From Apostichopus japonicus (taxonomy: Eukaryota > Echinodermata > Holothuroidea > Aspidochirotida > Stichopodidae): a stretch of DNA of 64,000 nt. The stretch spans positions 2,186,001 to 2,250,000 of the forward strand of contig NC_092577.1 in assembly GCF_037975245.1 (NCBI RefSeq), written 5' to 3'. The position numbers were made by a program, and so were the translations under genes. Below, piece by piece: positions 62,315 to 64,000 of the stretch; the first letter of the stretch is position 1; the number at the start of each line of letters is the position of its first letter. The notes under the pieces are model-generated. The model had not been told where the DNA came from, did not search any database, and worked only from the letters and a program-made list of their open reading frames with translations.

Positions 62315-64000
62315 ACAGCAAAGTATTCATCATTTGAAGAAAAAAAAATTAAAGTTGTCACTGGTCACAAAGTTATGTGAGATTTTCTTCCACTATAGTC
62401 TCAAAAAAACAATCCCAAAGTTTGAAGCAGACTGTATAAAGCTGAAAATTTGAACGAGAGTGTCATCACCATTGCAACCAGAATCAAATGCCCAGAATAC
62501 AGAGATAATAAAACATGGGCTAAATCTTTGTTTGTTTTTATGATATTTAAAAATATAAAATTTTAGAAACAGAAATGCATTGAGCCAACTTATTTATAGG
62601 CCTAATCGTTTTTAGTTGTTATTTTGCTTGCTCACATAACAAGCCTGTTTAGACCTAGGCTAGAGGAGAATCAGTACTTTGTTACACTAAGTTTGTCTTT
62701 CGGTCGTTTTGGTTTAGTCTTACTAGTAGTAATAAAGTACATAAAGGACCGGCGAAGACTAGAGAATACCCAGAGTTTTAGCAACTGCGTTAAACTGTAT
62801 CATCTGATCTATTATTTACGTCAATGAGTTTCATTCAATCTAGGATCAAAAAGAGAAAACTAATTAATCTTAACCTTTAAACTTTGCTACTAAACAGATA
62901 TGCTTGAATTACAAATAAATGTCTAAAAAACATCATAATCTACGAATCGATACATATACATATACTGTACATAAACAGAATAATTTGAATTCGCGCAAGT
63001 GAACCCTGCACTACATTGGACAGAAAAAAAAACGTGCAATTAGACCAAACTAAACATGCTAAATTTTCCGTTACTTCTACATAAGATATCAATACAAATA
63101 CAACAACTTACTCTTTTGGCAGTATACTAAAAGCACATGTTATAATAACTTCAGACTATCAAGCTTTCCTGAGAAAAAACGGTTAATACTTCTTACAGTA
63201 AACAAGTCGAACGTAAAGGAATGTCGCAATTGTTTCCTGGGCGTGACCGGAAATTAAACACTAAAAAATGATAAATGAAAAGGTTAAATAGAACTGAAGC
63301 GTGCATCCTGACTGCTCGCAACATATAATACCGTTGACTAGCCAACATAATTTGTTCAGCCTACTGTGACTGTACGTTTGAAGGTCTAGCCTTGCTTATT
63401 CAATATCACAAAGCCTACCCATTTAGATTCACATGGGAAATTACAGGAAATCTTTACCAAATGAGTGTAGACTTCAAATAAACTATTGAGACTTATAGTT
63501 CCAGCATTTGTTTGGGAATAAATTAGAAGATTATGTGCCACTGTTCAATCTAGCCCAATACACACATAACACATTGTTAATTGGTGTTTAGAATGCACAC
63601 TTTAGTGTTGAGAATGCACTGCAGTACCCAATAGAGGCCTATAGGCTACTCACTGTCATTGCACTTGTGTATTGCGAAACGCCAGCGTGACAACGGTAGC
63701 GTTACACTAACCATAATACAGTACTAGTGCCAGTGGCCTAACAATTAACTTTAATTTTACCTTCAAGTTAAAGGAATAACAGGTAGGCCGATGATGGCAG
63801 TTAATACCTCCATTCTTCTAAAGACCTTCTTGGGTGATTTACGGTTGAAAGTTGCTTAGAGTGATCATATGAAACTATGCCAAGTCCAGCAAGCTGCCGT
63901 TGCCTCTCGGTTTCCAAATTGAAGTGAATCGAATTGGGTTAAAATACATTAGTCCGTCGACACCGACTAAGCTACGATTATGGCGTAAATCAAGTGTCCG
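62315..64000. other. Spacer with no recognisable gene
   Basis: Open frames at 62151-62453 and 62624-62827 show no domain. The only structure noted is the TTAGTC...GACTAA inverted pair at 63949-63970. Confidence 0.35.

Overview
The window looks like a piece of an invertebrate animal nuclear genome. Genes have introns with GT/AG borders, the DNA is AT-rich, (AT)n microsatellites and degenerate transposons are abundant, and the proteins are metazoan extracellular-module proteins: von Willebrand D / EGF-like / LamG-like, PAN-apple, and a rhodopsin-type GPCR. The tRNA-headed SINEs, gypsy and L1-like relics, and gene types fit a marine deuterostome. An echinoderm, possibly a sea cucumber, is my guess. 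It is inference, not something the sequence proves.

Layout. 1-10606 (+): the 3' part of a large membrane-anchored receptor-like gene. Three small or partial exons are followed by a 6.4-kb last exon carrying three repeats of [C8-like Cys module, EGF-like, VWD, LamG-like], then a furin-type site, one transmembrane helix and a short tail. 10.6-21.5 kb: gene-poor DNA with hAT-like elements marked by 8-bp target duplications, G-run element fragments, a SINE, a 1.8-kb composite inverted-repeat transposon, minisatellites and long TA tracts. 21.7-22.7 kb (-): one intronless class A GPCR. 23-33 kb: mostly unannotatable, with an intact hAT-like element at 26956-27331. 33.2-34.3 kb: L1-like LINE relic. 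37.2-39.2 kb: a broken, intron-containing integrase gene of the gypsy-integrase-related (KRBA2/Ginger-like) type. 40.0-47.7 kb: a 7.7-kb satellite with a 49-bp unit and several higher-order repeats. 50.1-51.1 kb: a 304-bp foldback MITE and a minus-strand SINE. 52.2-59.3 kb (-): exons of a PAN/apple-domain gene. The intron between its 53.9-kb and 59.0-kb exons contains a scrambled gypsy relic (+) and a second copy of the composite transposon. 60.7-61.8 kb: three adjacent blocks of short palindromic or inverted repeats. 62-64 kb: nothing convincing except one weak possible exon.

The genes do not form an operon or pathway. The two modular genes encode probable secreted or surface adhesion/recognition proteins and the GPCR a membrane receptor. 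The strongest structural signals are the mobile-element architecture (a nested hAT-like insertion carried inside a larger element that later moved as a unit, with direct repeats at both copies) and the hierarchical 49-bp satellite. I found no CRISPR array, rRNA or functional tRNA gene. I did not find a clearly new biological system. The least explained items are the composite element family, the short-palindrome block at 60.7-61.8 kb and the satellite.
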